Shown here piece after piece: positions 26,215 to 38,197 of a stretch of 64,000 nucleotides of DNA (the first letter of the stretch is position 1; each line of letters starts with the position of its first letter). Source of the DNA: Diadema setosum (taxonomy: Eukaryota > Echinodermata > Echinoidea > Diadematoida > Diadematidae); assembly GCA_033980235.1 (NCBI GenBank), contig CM067070.1, positions 2,948,978-3,012,977 of the forward strand, in the 5' to 3' direction. The notes under the pieces are model-generated. The model worked only from the letters and a program-made list of their open reading frames with translations. It was not told the DNA's origin and ran no database searches. The position numbers and the translations under genes were made by a program.

Positions 26215-26440
26215 ACTGTAAAGGTGGAAATTTTCGCAGTACATTAATTTTCGCTTATTCAGAACCACTAAACGCTATCGCGATTTATGTAACCCGCGAA
26301 AACATGTCGCAATTTTCTCTTCACAATTTGCATGGGTGCACAGTTGCTTTGGGCGAATTCAAGAATCCGCGTATTTATTTTTCTATGTGAGCCGTAAAAA
26401 ATACCCAGGCAAATATAACGATGATTTTGTACACGTGGGG
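26215..26440. mobile_element. Partial MITE related to 14261-14464
   Basis: Starts TACTGTAAAGGTGGAAATTT near 26214 with TTTTCGC motifs inside, but the mirrored right end is not clear, so it is probably truncated. Confidence 0.5.
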
Positions 26441-28145
26441 CCGTGAGGTTGGAGTGCAGTGAACGAAAATAATAGGTGCGCAAATAGGTGCTAAGCTACA
26501 AAGAAACTCAACAATAAAATACATTTTATGCATACATGTTGCACGTGTGGGCGGACTTATCCGACTATCGACCGCTTGATGGGAAAGGGTGGGGGGGGGG
26601 GGGGGGGGGGGTTAAAAAGGGAACAGAAAATTACAGTTGGAGAAATAAGTAGTAGAAAAAAACAACAGCAAACAAACAAAGCAAAATAACGCTGCACTAA
26701 TTGTTTTGATCGTCTTGTCGCCGATTGAGACATTCAATTCAGGCGTGTAGGATGCAAGGAAGGGAAAAATGATAAGATGTAAATTGACCAAGTTCAAAGA
26801 ATGTTGACTGGGGTAAAGCAAAACATTAACGTATAATAGTAAGACTGACCATGGAGCTACTCCATGGTTAGAAGGACGAATTTGGAAGAAGCAGGCCGAG
26901 CATTGAGCTTGGTGGTCCTGCAGCACCTCCAGCCAGCCATAACGAGTTGCGACTACGACGCCGCGGAGGGCGCATGTCATCCCTGAGGTTGACAAGCGTT
27001 CTGGAAAATAGACTACCAGCAAAAACATTAAACAAAAACATGCACAAACAGCATTGCAATGAAGCAAGAAAAGCATCAGAAAAACGCAACAATCACGTGG
27101 CTGACAACAAAAACTGATTGCGAAGCCCATCATCCATCGAAACGTTGTTTTCTCTCACTCACCCCCTCCCTCCACCACCCCCCCCCCCCCCTCTCCCTCT
27201 TTCTCGTTCTTGTGTTGATAATCATGGACAGCGGTGAATGTAATACCTTGGGCAGGGCGGATCTCTGAAAGAATTGGACGATCTTTTCTTTTTCTATTTC
27301 CCTTCAAAACAAGTAGGTCCCGGGATTTTAAGGTGATCCTATGTTACATCACAAAACTACCAACAATCGATCTCCAGCCATAGATTTTGAGTTAAGAAAA
27401 GATCCTGAATGTATAGCTCAATGGACTTTCCTATACCTACTAATCTACATCAAGAAAAACAATAACACATTCTGGAAAAGTGTTTGCTGAGAAGAGGGGA
27501 TTTAAAGTGTGCGGTCTTATCAAGATCAGTTAGCGCTTAAAGGACAAGTTCACCTTCATGGACATGTGGATTGAATGAATGCCGTGATATTAGTAGAACT
27601 CATCAGCAAGAGTTTGAATAAAATCGGACAATCCATTTGAAAAAGGATGAATGTTTAACGTTTCTGCTCAGTCACTGCTAAATAAGAAGACTACTACAGC
27701 TTGTGATTTCACATGTGTACGATACAGCGGTATAAAAAAAATATGAAGAAAATTCAACACATTTTCACTTTTCGTGCATAATAAAAGAAAACTTGACTTT
27801 CCTCTTTCAAGAGGCAAGGGAGAATAGTAACCCTTCACATACGCAGTGATGAGTCGAGGAAATGCGCAATTTTTTCAAAAAGTAAAATTTAATGAAATTC
27901 TCTTCATATTTTCCTTATACTGTTGTACGCCTGTGACATCCTACACTGTAGTAGTCTTACTCATCCAGCAGTGACTGTGCAGATACTTATAAAAGAATTC
28001 ATCACTTTTGAACGGATTGTCCGATTTTCCTCAAACTTTCAATGATATGTTCTTCTAATATTGCTGCATTCACTAATTCCACATGCATAAGGTGGGCTCA
28101 CCAGGCTATAATCATGCTCTAGTTTGCAGGCACAAATCATTGTCA
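26441..28145. other. Spacer with poly-G and poly-C tracts; no gene assigned
   Basis: Contains a ~20 nt G run near 26591 and a C run near 27178. CCATGGAGCTACTCCATGG (26850-26868) is a short palindrome. A GC-richer patch at 26870-27000 looks exon-like but has no recognisable product. Two ~200 bp stretches near 27540-27720 and 27930-28100 appear to be diverged inverted relatives (CATTCAC...TTCCACATG versus CATGTGGATTGAATG), probably an old MITE. Confidence 0.4.
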
Positions 28146-28421
28146 TACTCTCTAAAAAAAATCGAGTGAAAATATTCACTCTTAAAAGAGTGAATACAAA
28201 AAAGAGTGAATTTAGAGTGAAATTGGAGTGAATTTTTAGAGAAAATTTTCATTTTCACTCATTTTGGAGTGACCTCAGGGATCACTCGAAGATTTTGGAG
28301 TGATCACTGAGGTCACTCCAAAACGAGTGAAAATGAACATTTTCACTCGAAATTCACTCTTTTTTGTATTCACTCTTTTAAGAGTGAATATTTTCACTCG
28401 ATTTTTTTTTTTTAGAGAGTA
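28146..28421. mobile_element. Near-palindromic MITE, TACTCTCTAAA ends (copy 2)
   Basis: Same family as 18987-19278: TACTCTCTAAA at the left, TTTAGAGAGTA at the right, and mirrored GAGTGAAAATATTCACT and GACCTCAGGGATCACTC inside. This copy is ~16 bp shorter because the right arm lacks a segment. Confidence 0.85.
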
Positions 28422-28509
28422 AAGAGTTTGCGCCAAGACATGCACCATCCTTTCATTTTGATGATGCATCATTGTGAAAGAAATACACTTTTTTTTTTTT
28501 TTATGCACT

Positions 28510-28960
28510 TGCTGTTCAGGGGTACGATAGTGCGTCTTGCCACTGCGGCATCACGGGCAATGAGACAACAGATAAAGCGGCAAAAACAGCTTTACAAGAG
28601 AAACATATCGGAATAAAAAAAAAAAATGGGCTAAATAAATAAAGACGGAAGTTAAATACATTTCAAGTAATCATTTCAATAAAAAGTGGCCAAAAAGATT
28701 GAAAGAACACAAGTACAGAAGTATGTTTTTTTGGACAATGTGAATGCAGATTAAACAAAAAAGAAGAAGAAAAAACAGGGAAGAACAAATCCTTGTTCAC
28801 CAAATCCGTATTGGTAACATTGGACTGAATTATGATATGTGGAAAGTAAATTTGGATGAAACAGGCAACTTCCCCCATTGCCCGGAAAAAAAAAAGGAAA
28901 ACGTAAGTCATTTCTCATAATTATGATTGTCCGAAATGTTTGATAGAGAGAGTCATGTCG
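28510..28960 (+). pseudogene. RNase H domain fragment of a non-LTR retrotransposon
   Basis: The frame around 28540 reads HCGITGNETTDKAAKTAL, the last RNase H motif of jockey/I-type retrotransposons. Further on, IRIGNIGLNYDMW followed by NFPHC matches the usual downstream L-T-x-x-R-I-G-H...C-x-x-C segment. Stops and a poly-A run break it, so it is a dead fragment next to MITE copy 2. Confidence 0.65.
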
Positions 28961-29122
28961 ATCGCAGACATTGGATGCAAAGATCAACGGGATATAGGCC
29001 TATACGAAAAATAATTAATTTTATCCACAGAAAATGATAACCATTTATAAGCACCGATTCTTATGTGAAGAGAACCATGCAGAAAGTTTTCCTATAAGAC
29101 CTAAGTCTGATAAATTTGTGAA

Positions 29123-29538
29123 TGTTGTAAGCCGGGTTAATGATGACGCTGACAGTCTCCAGTTGACGTTGCATGGATTTTATTGAACAAATCAAACAGT
29201 CTCAGTCTGCCGATACAATTATGTATGAACTCCGTATCATCCGCATTATCCTCAGCTACATGTCGTAATGCGTCTAGACTCTACACAGAATAACAAATAT
29301 AGTCGAACTTTTGATTATTCGACATCAAAGAGCTCGCAGAGACTATGTCCACGTCCATTTGTCTCACAAGCCAAAGTCAAAGTCAAGAATCAATTAAATC
29401 TGCGTCATCTTATCTCATGAAAATAAAAGTTGCGTTGTGCCCATGCCAACCACAAGCACACTGCGCCATTGGCATGGACACAACGCGCATCAACGCATTG
29501 ACGCAACAATAGCAGACCGCATATTTCCATTTACCACA
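29123..29538 (-). repeat. 3' LTR of gag-only element
   Basis: Starts TGTTGTAAGCCGGG and ends ATTTACCACA in plus orientation. It differs from the other LTR by a small change near 29290 (ACAAATATAG versus ACTTAATATAG); no other difference was seen. Confidence 0.9.
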
Positions 29539-29540
29539 AA

Positions 29541-30357
29541 CTTCCCCGCGATTATATAACACAACCATGGGTTATATAATCCCAATTACATCATCATTTT
29601 CATAACATCGTACATAGTAATACATAACAAAATATTCCCCGCTCTTCATGTCAAATCATTATACACTTTACAGCAATCCCATATAAGAGCGGATTAAACA
29701 GCAGATAATTACAAAAATATATTTCAGGAAAGCGTGCGTTCCCCGCTTTTCCAGTCAAATATAAAAACGTCGAAATACTGCAAGATTGAACTTTATACAT
29801 GAAATTTGCCAAAAGCTGAAACTTGGAACCTCTTCCAAATTAATAATAAATCATGAATACTCATATTTGATACATGGCATAAACGTTCCGGGCCAAGAGA
29901 ATAACACATCAATAAGTTACAATTTTCTTCAGTTCCGTTTCGATGTAAAACTCAGCGGTCCCACATTGTCAGTTATGTACAGAGTATCCGAGAAAATAAT
30001 GCATAAAAGCTCGCCAAACATGCTGTAACAGAACATGTTCTATATACATCGTATATAAAACCATACATCAATGTGTGTTGTAGTTCAAATTTACATCGAG
30101 ACGCAATATATAGACAAGTCTCTTAATACACATGCCATTGCAAATGCATACAACAACACAACAACTTCCCCGCGATTATATCATACGACCCGTATGATAA
30201 TAATCTATTTTCTAAAAGTATAATTTCTCAATTACTCAATAATATCAGGAAATGCAACAATTAAAACAAAGTGAAGTCACGGAATGTTAGAATTCACTAC
30301 TAACAAAAATAAGCTTCCCCGCTTTAGCAGGCATATTATGGTAACTTCCCCGCTTTA
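29541..30357 (-). repeat. Six copies of a GCGGGGAAG purine motif
   Basis: In plus orientation TTCCCCGC occurs near 29541, 29633, 29738, 30165, 30314 and 30345; the first and fourth extend to CTTCCCCGCGATTATAT. The first copy abuts the 3' LTR, where the polypurine tract for plus-strand priming is expected, so the others may be duplicated tract-like sequences. Confidence 0.65.
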
Positions 30358-30842
30358 TGTGTCATATCGTCACAGTCGACAATTTGCTCATTGACAAAAC
30401 TTCACACAAATTAAGGGATCATTCAAAGCCCCTTCAAAGCATATGAATTCTCGACCAACTATTCTCATTATCAAAAGTTTCTGACTCACTGAACAACCAC
30501 TAATATTGTCAGAATGCCATGTTGTTCAGCTGCCAACAAAACAATTAAAACAATAGCTATTATAGTTCCTTCGTTTTTCCACGTAATAGTGATTTCAAAT
30601 ACTTTCATATCACTATTCCAATATCTCATTAAAAACTTCTTATCAATCACATATCAATTAAAACAACCATATTATATTGATAATCATTTCTTGCATTGAT
30701 ATTGCATCTCAAATGCGCATAGTTCCTAATTCCATTGCTACTTGAGATGGTACACAAGTTTCAGCTGCAGTCATGAACGTATAATTATATACACTGTAAG
30801 CGAATCAAGTCACAACAAATTCCATGGATGGACAACGAATTT

Positions 30843-32057
30843 CTAACCTGCAGCGACCAAGCTTTCATGAAAATTCGGTCTCCAATTGGACTCCCAGGGC
30901 CCCCATACCGTTCTCTGAACATGACATCCATTCTTCCACACGTTACAGATAGGTATGCATGTCTCCCTTGTTATTACATCATTGACAACAATGTTACCAT
31001 GAGTAATATTCCCCTCTTTTGAAATTGACCACTCCTTTGGCGCTACGTGAGTGCTTGGTGGCTGCACTTTTGCATGCTTTTGGACATCCTGACCTTCATG
31101 TGATAATTCGGGACCCCTTTTGGTACCCTCTCCCACAGGTTTTGCAATTAGAAGCACCCCAGCATCTAAATCCTTTGCATCAACCTGTTCATCACATGAC
31201 TCATGTCCATGTCCCCCAGCATCAATTTCTGCACCACCCTCATCTACATCAACGCAACCCAGAATCTGCGATCTCCCATCCAAAAGAGTAGATATGGCAT
31301 CCTCCTCCTTTTCAGCTGTATCTGAGGAAAGATCTAGCAGCTGAGCAACCGGGTCAGTGAACACTACTTGCGTTCCAGCATCAGCACTCCCAGTTTTCAA
31401 CCCATCTCCCTCTAGCATACAGTCATCACGGAGAACTAATAGTGCTTCTCTCCTAAGCACTTCAAATCGGCATCCCCGATTTTTCATGTGCAAACGCCTC
31501 AACAAAATACGTTCCCTCTCATCCCGTGTTCCACTGACAAACTGACTGGACAGAGCTTCGTCTCTAAGCTGCCTCAGAGCCGCAGCTTCCTTCTCATCGT
31601 CTGCAGCATCTACCAATTTTGCATAAAGACGCATGAGAGCCCTACTGAAGCCTGCCAAGTCTTCATCATCACGTTGAACACGTTTATAGAACAAACACCG
31701 CAAATAGTGAGAATTCTCTCGACTAAAACACAGACGGAGAGCTTTTACAACCTCTGTAAAACTCCTCCGCTTTTCGTCCGACAGACAATAGCGAATCTCT
31801 TCTCTTGCTGGCCCTATGAGGTTGTTCACTAAAACTCTAGCCTTTTCCTCATCACTTAAATTGAAAGGCTCAACTGTGAGATTAAACATTTCCATCCAGT
31901 TAGAAAAAGGTGTTTCAGTGCCATCTTCACAATATCCACTAAACTTTTCAATCAGTGCATGGTCTAGAGCGAGATTTACACACCACCCTTTCATTGCCTG
32001 TCCAAATGAAGAGAAATTATCAATTTGCGCATCCTTATGAACAAACTGTTCACACAT
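30843..32057 (-). CDS. Gag-like capsid protein of LTR element
   Basis: 404 residues, intact. The N-terminal ~230 residues have the helical retrotransposon capsid pattern: FSNWMEMFNLTVEPFNLSDE, KARVLVNNLIGPAREEIRYC, FTEVVKALRLCF, and LAGFSRALMRLY, then a charged R/E-rich stretch. The C-terminal part is acidic with no CCHC zinc knuckle. Retrotransposon gag proteins pack the RNA in cytoplasmic particles. It is the only frame of size in the element and ends ~1.3 kb before the 3' LTR. The 61-residue frame at 32181-32366 upstream might be a leader exon but is unsupported. A domesticated host gag is less likely given the LTRs and target duplication. Confidence 0.72.
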   Translation of the reverse strand: MCEQFVHKDAQIDNFSSFGQAMKGWCVNLALDHALIEKFSGYCEDGTETPFSNWMEMFNLTVEPFNLSDEEKARVLVNNLIGPAREEIRYCLSDEKRRSFTEVVKALRLCFSRENSHYLRCLFYKRVQRDDEDLAGFSRALMRLYAKLVDAADDEKEAAALRQLRDEALSSQFVSGTRDERERILLRRLHMKNRGCRFEVLRREALLVLRDDCMLEGDGLKTGSADAGTQVVFTDPVAQLLDLSSDTAEKEEDAISTLLDGRSQILGCVDVDEGGAEIDAGGHGHESCDEQVDAKDLDAGVLLIAKPVGEGTKRGPELSHEGQDVQKHAKVQPPSTHVAPKEWSISKEGNITHGNIVVNDVITRETCIPICNVWKNGCHVQRTVWGPWESNWRPNFHESLVAAG

Positions 32058-32623
32058 GACTAATTATGCAGTTAAACTGACCAATTTCAAACATGAAACG
32101 TAATGGCATCATACTAACATAGGTCAAACTCTGCATTAAGTCCAATCGGTTTAAATGAAAGTTCAGCATCATCCATTATTTCAGTTACCAAATACTTGCT
32201 CAGTGCGTGAGATGCCATATCGCAGCTCTGTAACCGTCGATTTCGCATCCCGATTGATGTTCAGCCGCCCCCGACGCACGCCAGCGCACTCCGACGTCGA
32301 CAGCAAAACTCCCGACGGACCATCATCAGCTCCAGTCTCCAGGCCACCATCGACGAGCCTGATCATCTAAGCTGCCTCACAGAGTAGTGCTGCTCTACCA
32401 GGGCTGATCAACGTAGATCGATCTACACCATCAAGATCAAGATCAAGATTATCCAGCACTCCTCCATACTCCTGTCTGCTACCAAAGTGTAGTCAAAACA
32501 GCAGGTCTCCTCGGAGCGAAACGTGGACCATTATTCCGTCATAGTAATATACTCGAGGCTGTTATTCGTCGATACCCGGGTTCTTCAACTGGATGAAGTG
32601 GATCACTCCGTCAGGCTGTCATC

Positions 32624-32641
32624 ATCCCACTCCTGACACCA
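32624..32641 (-). other. Primer binding site, tRNA-Leu(CAG) type
   Basis: Two bases downstream of the 5' LTR the minus strand reads TGGTGTCAGGAGTGGGAT. This is complementary over 18 nt to a tRNA 3' end CCCACTCCTGACA+CCA, the end I recall for animal tRNA-Leu(CAG). Position and TGG start fit a reverse-transcription primer site. Confidence 0.8.
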
Positions 32642-32643
32642 TT

Positions 32644-33060
32644 TGTTGTAAGCCGGGTTAATGATGACGCTGACAGTCTCCAGTTGACGTTGCATGGATT
32701 TTATTGAACAAATCAAACAGTCTCAGTCTGCCGATACAATTATGTATGAACTCCGTATCATCCGCATTATCCTCAGCTACATGTCGTAATGCGTCTAGAC
32801 TCTACACAGAATAACTTAATATAGTCGAACTTTTGATTATTCGACATCAAAGAGCTCGCAGAGACTATGTCCACGTCCATTTGTCTCACAAGCCAAAGTC
32901 AAAGTCAAGAATCAATTAAATCTGCGTCATCTTATCTCATGAAAATAAAAGTTGCGTTGTGCCCATGCCAACCACAAGCACACTGCGCCATTGGCATGGA
33001 CACAACGCGCATCAACGCATTGACGCAACAATAGCAGACCGCATATTTCCATTTACCACA
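32644..33060 (-). repeat. 5' LTR of gag-only element
   Basis: Partner of 29123-29538. Should contain the promoter for minus-strand transcription; no TATA box was assigned. Confidence 0.9.
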
Positions 33061-34800
33061 TGAACATACTTATGTTTTTGAGTTTTGTCTAATTCAGACT
33101 TGCACATTGTACAACCAGATGTTTCAATTTTTTTTTCAATTCAATCATAGTTTATTTCCAATCAAAGAAAATCAAAACATAGTACAAAGTATACATATCA
33201 TGAAATAATATTGTTCAAACATTTACGAAAGATGCATGTAGTATCCGAGATAAATTAAAGAATAGTGATCCACTAAAAAGCAAAGCTTTTGGGACTTGGA
33301 ACGCTAGATAAATAATGAGTAAATAATATATTATAAGAGGGTTTTTTTTTTTATAGCTATTGTATTTGATATAGATTATTTAAGTCATTTGTAAAGATAT
33401 ACTTGTAGTTATATTGAGGTGTGCAGGTCGGAAAAAAAGAATAGAATATCAATGCTAATGCCCGGACACTGTTCACTGAACCACGTGTACCGGGAAAATG
33501 ACATGACAAGGACAACACACACGTATTATAGGGCCTACACACATACCCATAGAGACAGTACCGAGAGGAGAGAAGACGGTAACAATACAAGTCTACAAAG
33601 AACAAAAGACAGGAAAGGAAGAAGTACATCACACCCATGTTTCCCCACGCTATAGGTATGGTGGGTATACCACACCTTCATCATACTGACTGAAGCAGTT
33701 CCGTGATATTTGCTCCTGCGACAATATTGCTCCCACAGCATGAAAACAGACAAACATAAATTACATGTATACCCACAAACATAAGCCAAACCAAATTCAT
33801 ACACACAAACACATCCCAAACCCTATAATCCTAACCCTTACATCAAATTAATCCTAAAACCCAATCGCAACCTTACTCTAATCCTAAAAGTCCTTGAGAA
33901 AACAAGTCCGGAGCAGTTGGGTTATGTTGATGTTTGCAATGTTGCAATTGGTTTTAATCATGTTTGCTTCCCTCTTGCGTTCAAATTTACTGATCGACGC
34001 CATTCATAAACACAGAGAGGAAACATGACATTGATAAAACTGGTCCCGTGTGTGCATTTTTTGACATTCACCCTCTCTACTGTGATTTTGGGAGGTTTCA
34101 TCTCACTCGCGTTCATTGAGTGACCCGTTTTGCTGCATGTTGTCCGGCATATTTTACCTTTTATTGTGGATCAGTCTTTGTATCCAAGGGATAAATTTTG
34201 TTCAAGAAAGTGATTCGGAATTTTGGTTCCTCACTCCATCTCCAGATCTGAATTACGTTTCTGCATCAACAATAATTTTGTAAGTACACTTCCTTTGTCA
34301 ATAAAGCGGAAAAATACAGTGACGATCAGCTCTGCGCCACACAGGAGTATACCAGTAGGCCTGCTATAACCAGTCTGGTTTCTTCTGGTATACAGTCTTA
34401 TGCACTCGTTCATTTAAGATCCACATGTTGATCCATGTCAAAATTACCTAAGTTCAAGGATTATTGGGCAGATGGATTATGTTGGTAAGTTAGTGTCGTG
34501 ACTGGATGTGTTTTTGTGCGGGGCGTACAACAAAACTGACAGGGGGATTTTGAGCAAACCTTAGATTCGGTAGTTTCAAGTGTTCTTCTTGTATGAAGGT
34601 GTCAGTGCAAGGTCGGGTATAAAGGGTCAAGACCGAGTGTCCATTGGGCAAACATTCCAGCATATACACCAAGCTTGACAAAGCTTTTCTCGCTTTCCGG
34701 AGTAGCTTTCAGATTATACAGCTGACAAGCTTGATCGGAAATTACTTACTGATCGGTTTGAGGCAGGACTGAATAGAGCGGTTTCTAACCCAGCATATAA
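33061..34800. other. Non-LTR 3'-end-like sequence and spacer
   Basis: TTCAATTCAATCATAGTTTATTTCC near 33136 looks like the 3' tail of a minus-strand non-LTR element (compare 17501), followed by a possible 3' untranslated part to about 33650. No coding remnant was seen. The rest has no recognisable gene. Confidence 0.4.
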
Positions 34801-34814
34801 TGATCTGATGTTAA

Positions 34815-35110
34815 GTCGTCGGCGTTTTCACGGACCGACGCTATTTCGATTTTGGTCAAAATTTTCAAAATCGAGATATTGGTACCAAATGAAAGTGCTT
34901 TCAAAACTCTACCAAATCCCAAAATTTTAGATCACAAAATTAATTATTCTTAATTTTATCAAAGAAAGAAAAAAACGACGGTACTCGAAATATCGAGAAA
35001 TTGAGAAAAAGGAGTTTCACGAACCGACGCAGTAAAGATACGCCGGTTCGTGAAACCCGAATTGCTAGGGTGAAGAGCAATGCGGGTTTCACGAACCGTC
35101 GCAGTTGCAT
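34815..35110. mobile_element. MITE-like repeat built on ACGAACCGACGC (copy 1)
   Basis: The motif ACGAACCGACGC or its complement appears near 34828, 35019, 35043 and 35089. A 23 bp inverted pair (35044-35066 and 35076-35098, one mismatch, 9 nt loop) forms one hairpin. Related to 41330-41735. Confidence 0.6.
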
Positions 35111-37100
35111 TATTTTGAGCTTTGTTCAACTTACTGGCCTAGAATTAGGTTTTGGCCCTAATCCAGATCTCAGAGTGAGAACCAAACCATCGGAAAGATG
35201 AATGACGACCTAAGCCAGCCCAATGTCCACGAGTGAAGTGAATGGTAAGCTGTAATCCTATTAAAATCATGCTCAAAATAACAGTTTCAGTTGGACTACC
35301 ATAACCATTAATTGCGGTAGAGTGTAGTCCCATGTATTCAATCGCGTGATGCTTATGAAGCCTAGTCTGTAAACGCCATCCAATTTCAAATTAGATCCCA
35401 AATCATATTATTTATAGTTTCTTTTCAACTTATGTCGTTACTTCTGAGACTACTGAGTACTGTAGTCGTAACGTCTGTGTGCAAGACATGCAAGATGTCA
35501 AAGTCTCGAAGACACTCATGGCTATGCCTTGACTTGAGTTGAAAATGAAATCATGAGATTGACAAAGTAGGCCTACTAAACTAAAAAAAAAAAAGTAAAA
35601 AGTCTAAAAGTAAAACTCAAAGGAAGAGTAAAGAATAAAGTTAGACATGTTAGACGTTAACTTTCAAGTTTAACTATTAAGTCTAAGTTAAGACTTTACT
35701 TGTAATGCCAGTTACTAAAACTAAGATCAGCTGAAGTCTAAGACCAAGTCAAATTTACACAGAGTCTATAGTCTAGCTCTAGATCTACATCTAGACTAGT
35801 GGTAATAGTAGGTAGAGTCCACCCATTTTTTCCCCCAATTTTTACTGGTCCATTCCTGAAAAAGTTACTGGTCAGTGTCCAACAGTGATTTTTCCTGGTC
35901 AGGGACCGTCGGACCAGTGCCAGTGTGCAGCGTTGGTGTAGATGTCATCTATGACAGTATGTGGTCTAGTGATACTACCTAACGCTAAACACTACGAGTA
36001 GTACTCTACAGGTTAGGTGGCTTTCCTGTACAGTGCAGTGTTATAGTATAGGACCTACTTGTGAATTCAGCCCTAGTACCGTACTGTGTGTAGATATGTG
36101 ACATTATGTCTAATGTTAGTTCGAGTGGAGTACCTTTGAAGCACAGCGGTGGGGCTTTTTTTCCCTAAAACTTGTGAATGCGGCCCAACCAAATGGCGTT
36201 TACATATTCACGCGTGATTGATAGTGATACAGTAGCGCTGTCGATTTCCACAGCATCCAAAAATCTTTTGTCCTTTCTTCTTTCCTTTTTTCCCTTTGTT
36301 CTTTCACCCTTTTTATTCTTGGAATCGAAGGACTTCTAAGAAATGTCCCTTGACTGATTTAACCAGGACTCTTGAGTCCTGGTAAACCTAACCTAACCGA
36401 GTAACCGTTAACATTTGTTAGGCCTAACAGTAACACTGACTTAGCCCTGTATTGACTTTGTCTTTGGCCGACTTACTGAGATTGAGTCTAACTCTTTAAC
36501 GTTAGTCTAAACGTAGTCGTTAGATCTGTCAGTGTCAGTGTCACCGGCTTTTGTATATGGTGCCATCTCTAACGTACTTTAACAAGTTGATGTTAGTTAT
36601 CTATGTCAACTTACTGAGTCAGTAATAGTGGTACTGTCATCCTGTTGGATATCGCCGCAATATCATCCGTGACGTGTTAATTTCGTGTCACAAAGACAAA
36701 AGTTGCCAAGATCTAATAGTATTAGATGTCTAGATCTAGATGTAGTCTAGATCTATAATATAAATTTTGTGAACCACTGGTAACTTAAAAGTGAAAGGTC
36801 TAGACTTCACTTAGTCTATAATTAGACCAGACATTCATGAGGCAAAGGCCTACTTAGTAGATCTATTCTTTTCTATTTTAACGTCAATTCCTACTAACTC
36901 GCCACGTGTTATTTCTAAGGCCAAGGACTTCGGGTTAGTGATTTTTTTTTTCATAAATACCAAACAGCAGACGTGTTTCATTTGCATTCTTGTGCAGACT
37001 TCATGAATGAAAATATGTGCAGTATCAAAGAAATATGATGCACATGACAATGCCAGTGTTTTATAGTGAATGGTTAATACCTTTAAAAGCTGAATGATAA
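35111..37100. other. AT-rich spacer with AGTCTAG-rich sequence; no gene seen
   Basis: The stretch from about 35560 to 36830 is enriched in TAGTCTA/AGATCTA-like words and looks like diffuse low-complexity DNA. It may be intron or promoter of the transcript suggested at 37101-38500, but no exon could be supported. Confidence 0.35.
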
Positions 37101-38197
37101 TGTAGAGTCTAGGTCTAATTAAGATGTTACAGTCTCTGATAAGAAACAGGTTTGATTGTCATAGACTGTTTCCCAAATGCAGGTACATGTAGTAATATTC
37201 AGCTATTTCAATGCAATGCCTTGTTTACAAATACATGTAGATTTATATTCATGTAAATGATAATTCAATTTCTACATGAGACATACCAAGTGCTAAACAT
37301 AATATCTTGCATCAGTAAAATGTGTAAATGAAGAGACAATTTGAATATGCATCAAATACGAACAGCAGCATTTTTTGACATTCTTTGATCCTGCATAGGC
37401 CTACCATTTTGTTTTATGTTTAATATAAATAGAGCAAAATAATTTCAACTTCAGTTTTGTTGGCTGATTTTTTTTTTCTTCTCAAAATTAAAGTTGTATC
37501 TTGTGCCATGATGTTTGATTTTAATCAAAAGTTCTTAATTTCTTTCTTTTCTTTCAGATGACTGGTGCCATGTAGTAGCGAAGAACTGGACTGTCTCAGA
37601 AAAGAAAAGGAAAAGTACAGGGTCGTGTACATCACCAACGGATGTGAATACAATGGTAATGTAGAGTCTAGGTCTTATTAAGATGTTAAAGTCTCTGATA
37701 ATAAACAAGTTTGATTGTCGTAGACTCTTTCCCAAATGCAATTAGTGATATTCAGCTTTTTCAAAGCAATGCCTTGTTTACAAGGACATGCAGATTTATT
37801 CGTGTGAATAATAATTTAAATTCTACATGAGACTTACTAAGTGCTAGACATAAGATCTTGCATCATTAAAATATGTAAAAGGCGAGACAATTTGAATATG
37901 CATCAAAAACAGCAGTATTTTTTTGACATTCTTTGATCCTGTGTACCGTTTTGTTTTATGTTTAATATAAATAGAGCAAAATAATTTCAACTACAGTTTT
38001 GTTGGCTGATTTCTTTTTCTCAAAATGAAAGTTGTATCTTGTATCATGATGTTTGATTTTAATCGAAAGTTCTTAATTTCTGTCTTTTCTTTCAGATGAC
38101 TGATGCCATGCAGTAGCGAAGAGCTGGACTGTTTCAGAGAAGAAGAAAAAAGTACAGCATCGTGCTGATCATCAAGGAATGTGAATACAATGGCTTA
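37101..38197 (+). repeat. Tandem duplication (~559 bp) with splice-like exon
   Basis: Unit 1 (37101-37659) and unit 2 (37660-38197) share most of their sequence. Each ends in a polypyrimidine-CAG acceptor-like site (37555-37557 and 38093-38095) followed by ~100 bp containing GATGCCATG- or GGTGCCATG-type text, CTGGACTGT and GTGAATACAATGG. In unit 1 this segment is followed by GTAATG, a possible donor; in unit 2 it continues to a poly-A signal. The exon-like text has early stops, so a noncoding transcript is more likely than a protein. Confidence 0.6.

Larger units (their letters stand above)
29123..33060 (-). mobile_element. Gag-only LTR retrotransposon, complete with target duplication
   Basis: Two near-identical terminal repeats of 416 and 417 bp (29123-29538 and 32644-33060), each TG...CA, flank ~3.1 kb. 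TGAA is duplicated outside (29119-29122 and 33061-33064), the 4 bp target duplication of a Ty3/Gypsy-type integration. The element reads on the minus strand: 5' LTR at 32644-33060, primer binding site at 32624-32641, gag-like frame at 30843-32057, then 1.3 kb without a gene, and the 3' LTR. No protease, reverse transcriptase or integrase motif is present, so it must depend on enzymes from another element. Confidence 0.88.

Noticed and set aside
26612..27133. 173-residue minus-strand frame with hydrophobic and GC-rich parts
   Set aside because: No recognisable domain, runs through a poly-G flank, and the only exon-like patch (26870-27000) is in a different frame from its hydrophobic stretch.
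33790..33905. Telomere-like CCCTAA words
   Set aside because: Only scattered degenerate copies of CCTAACCC-like text; no tandem array.
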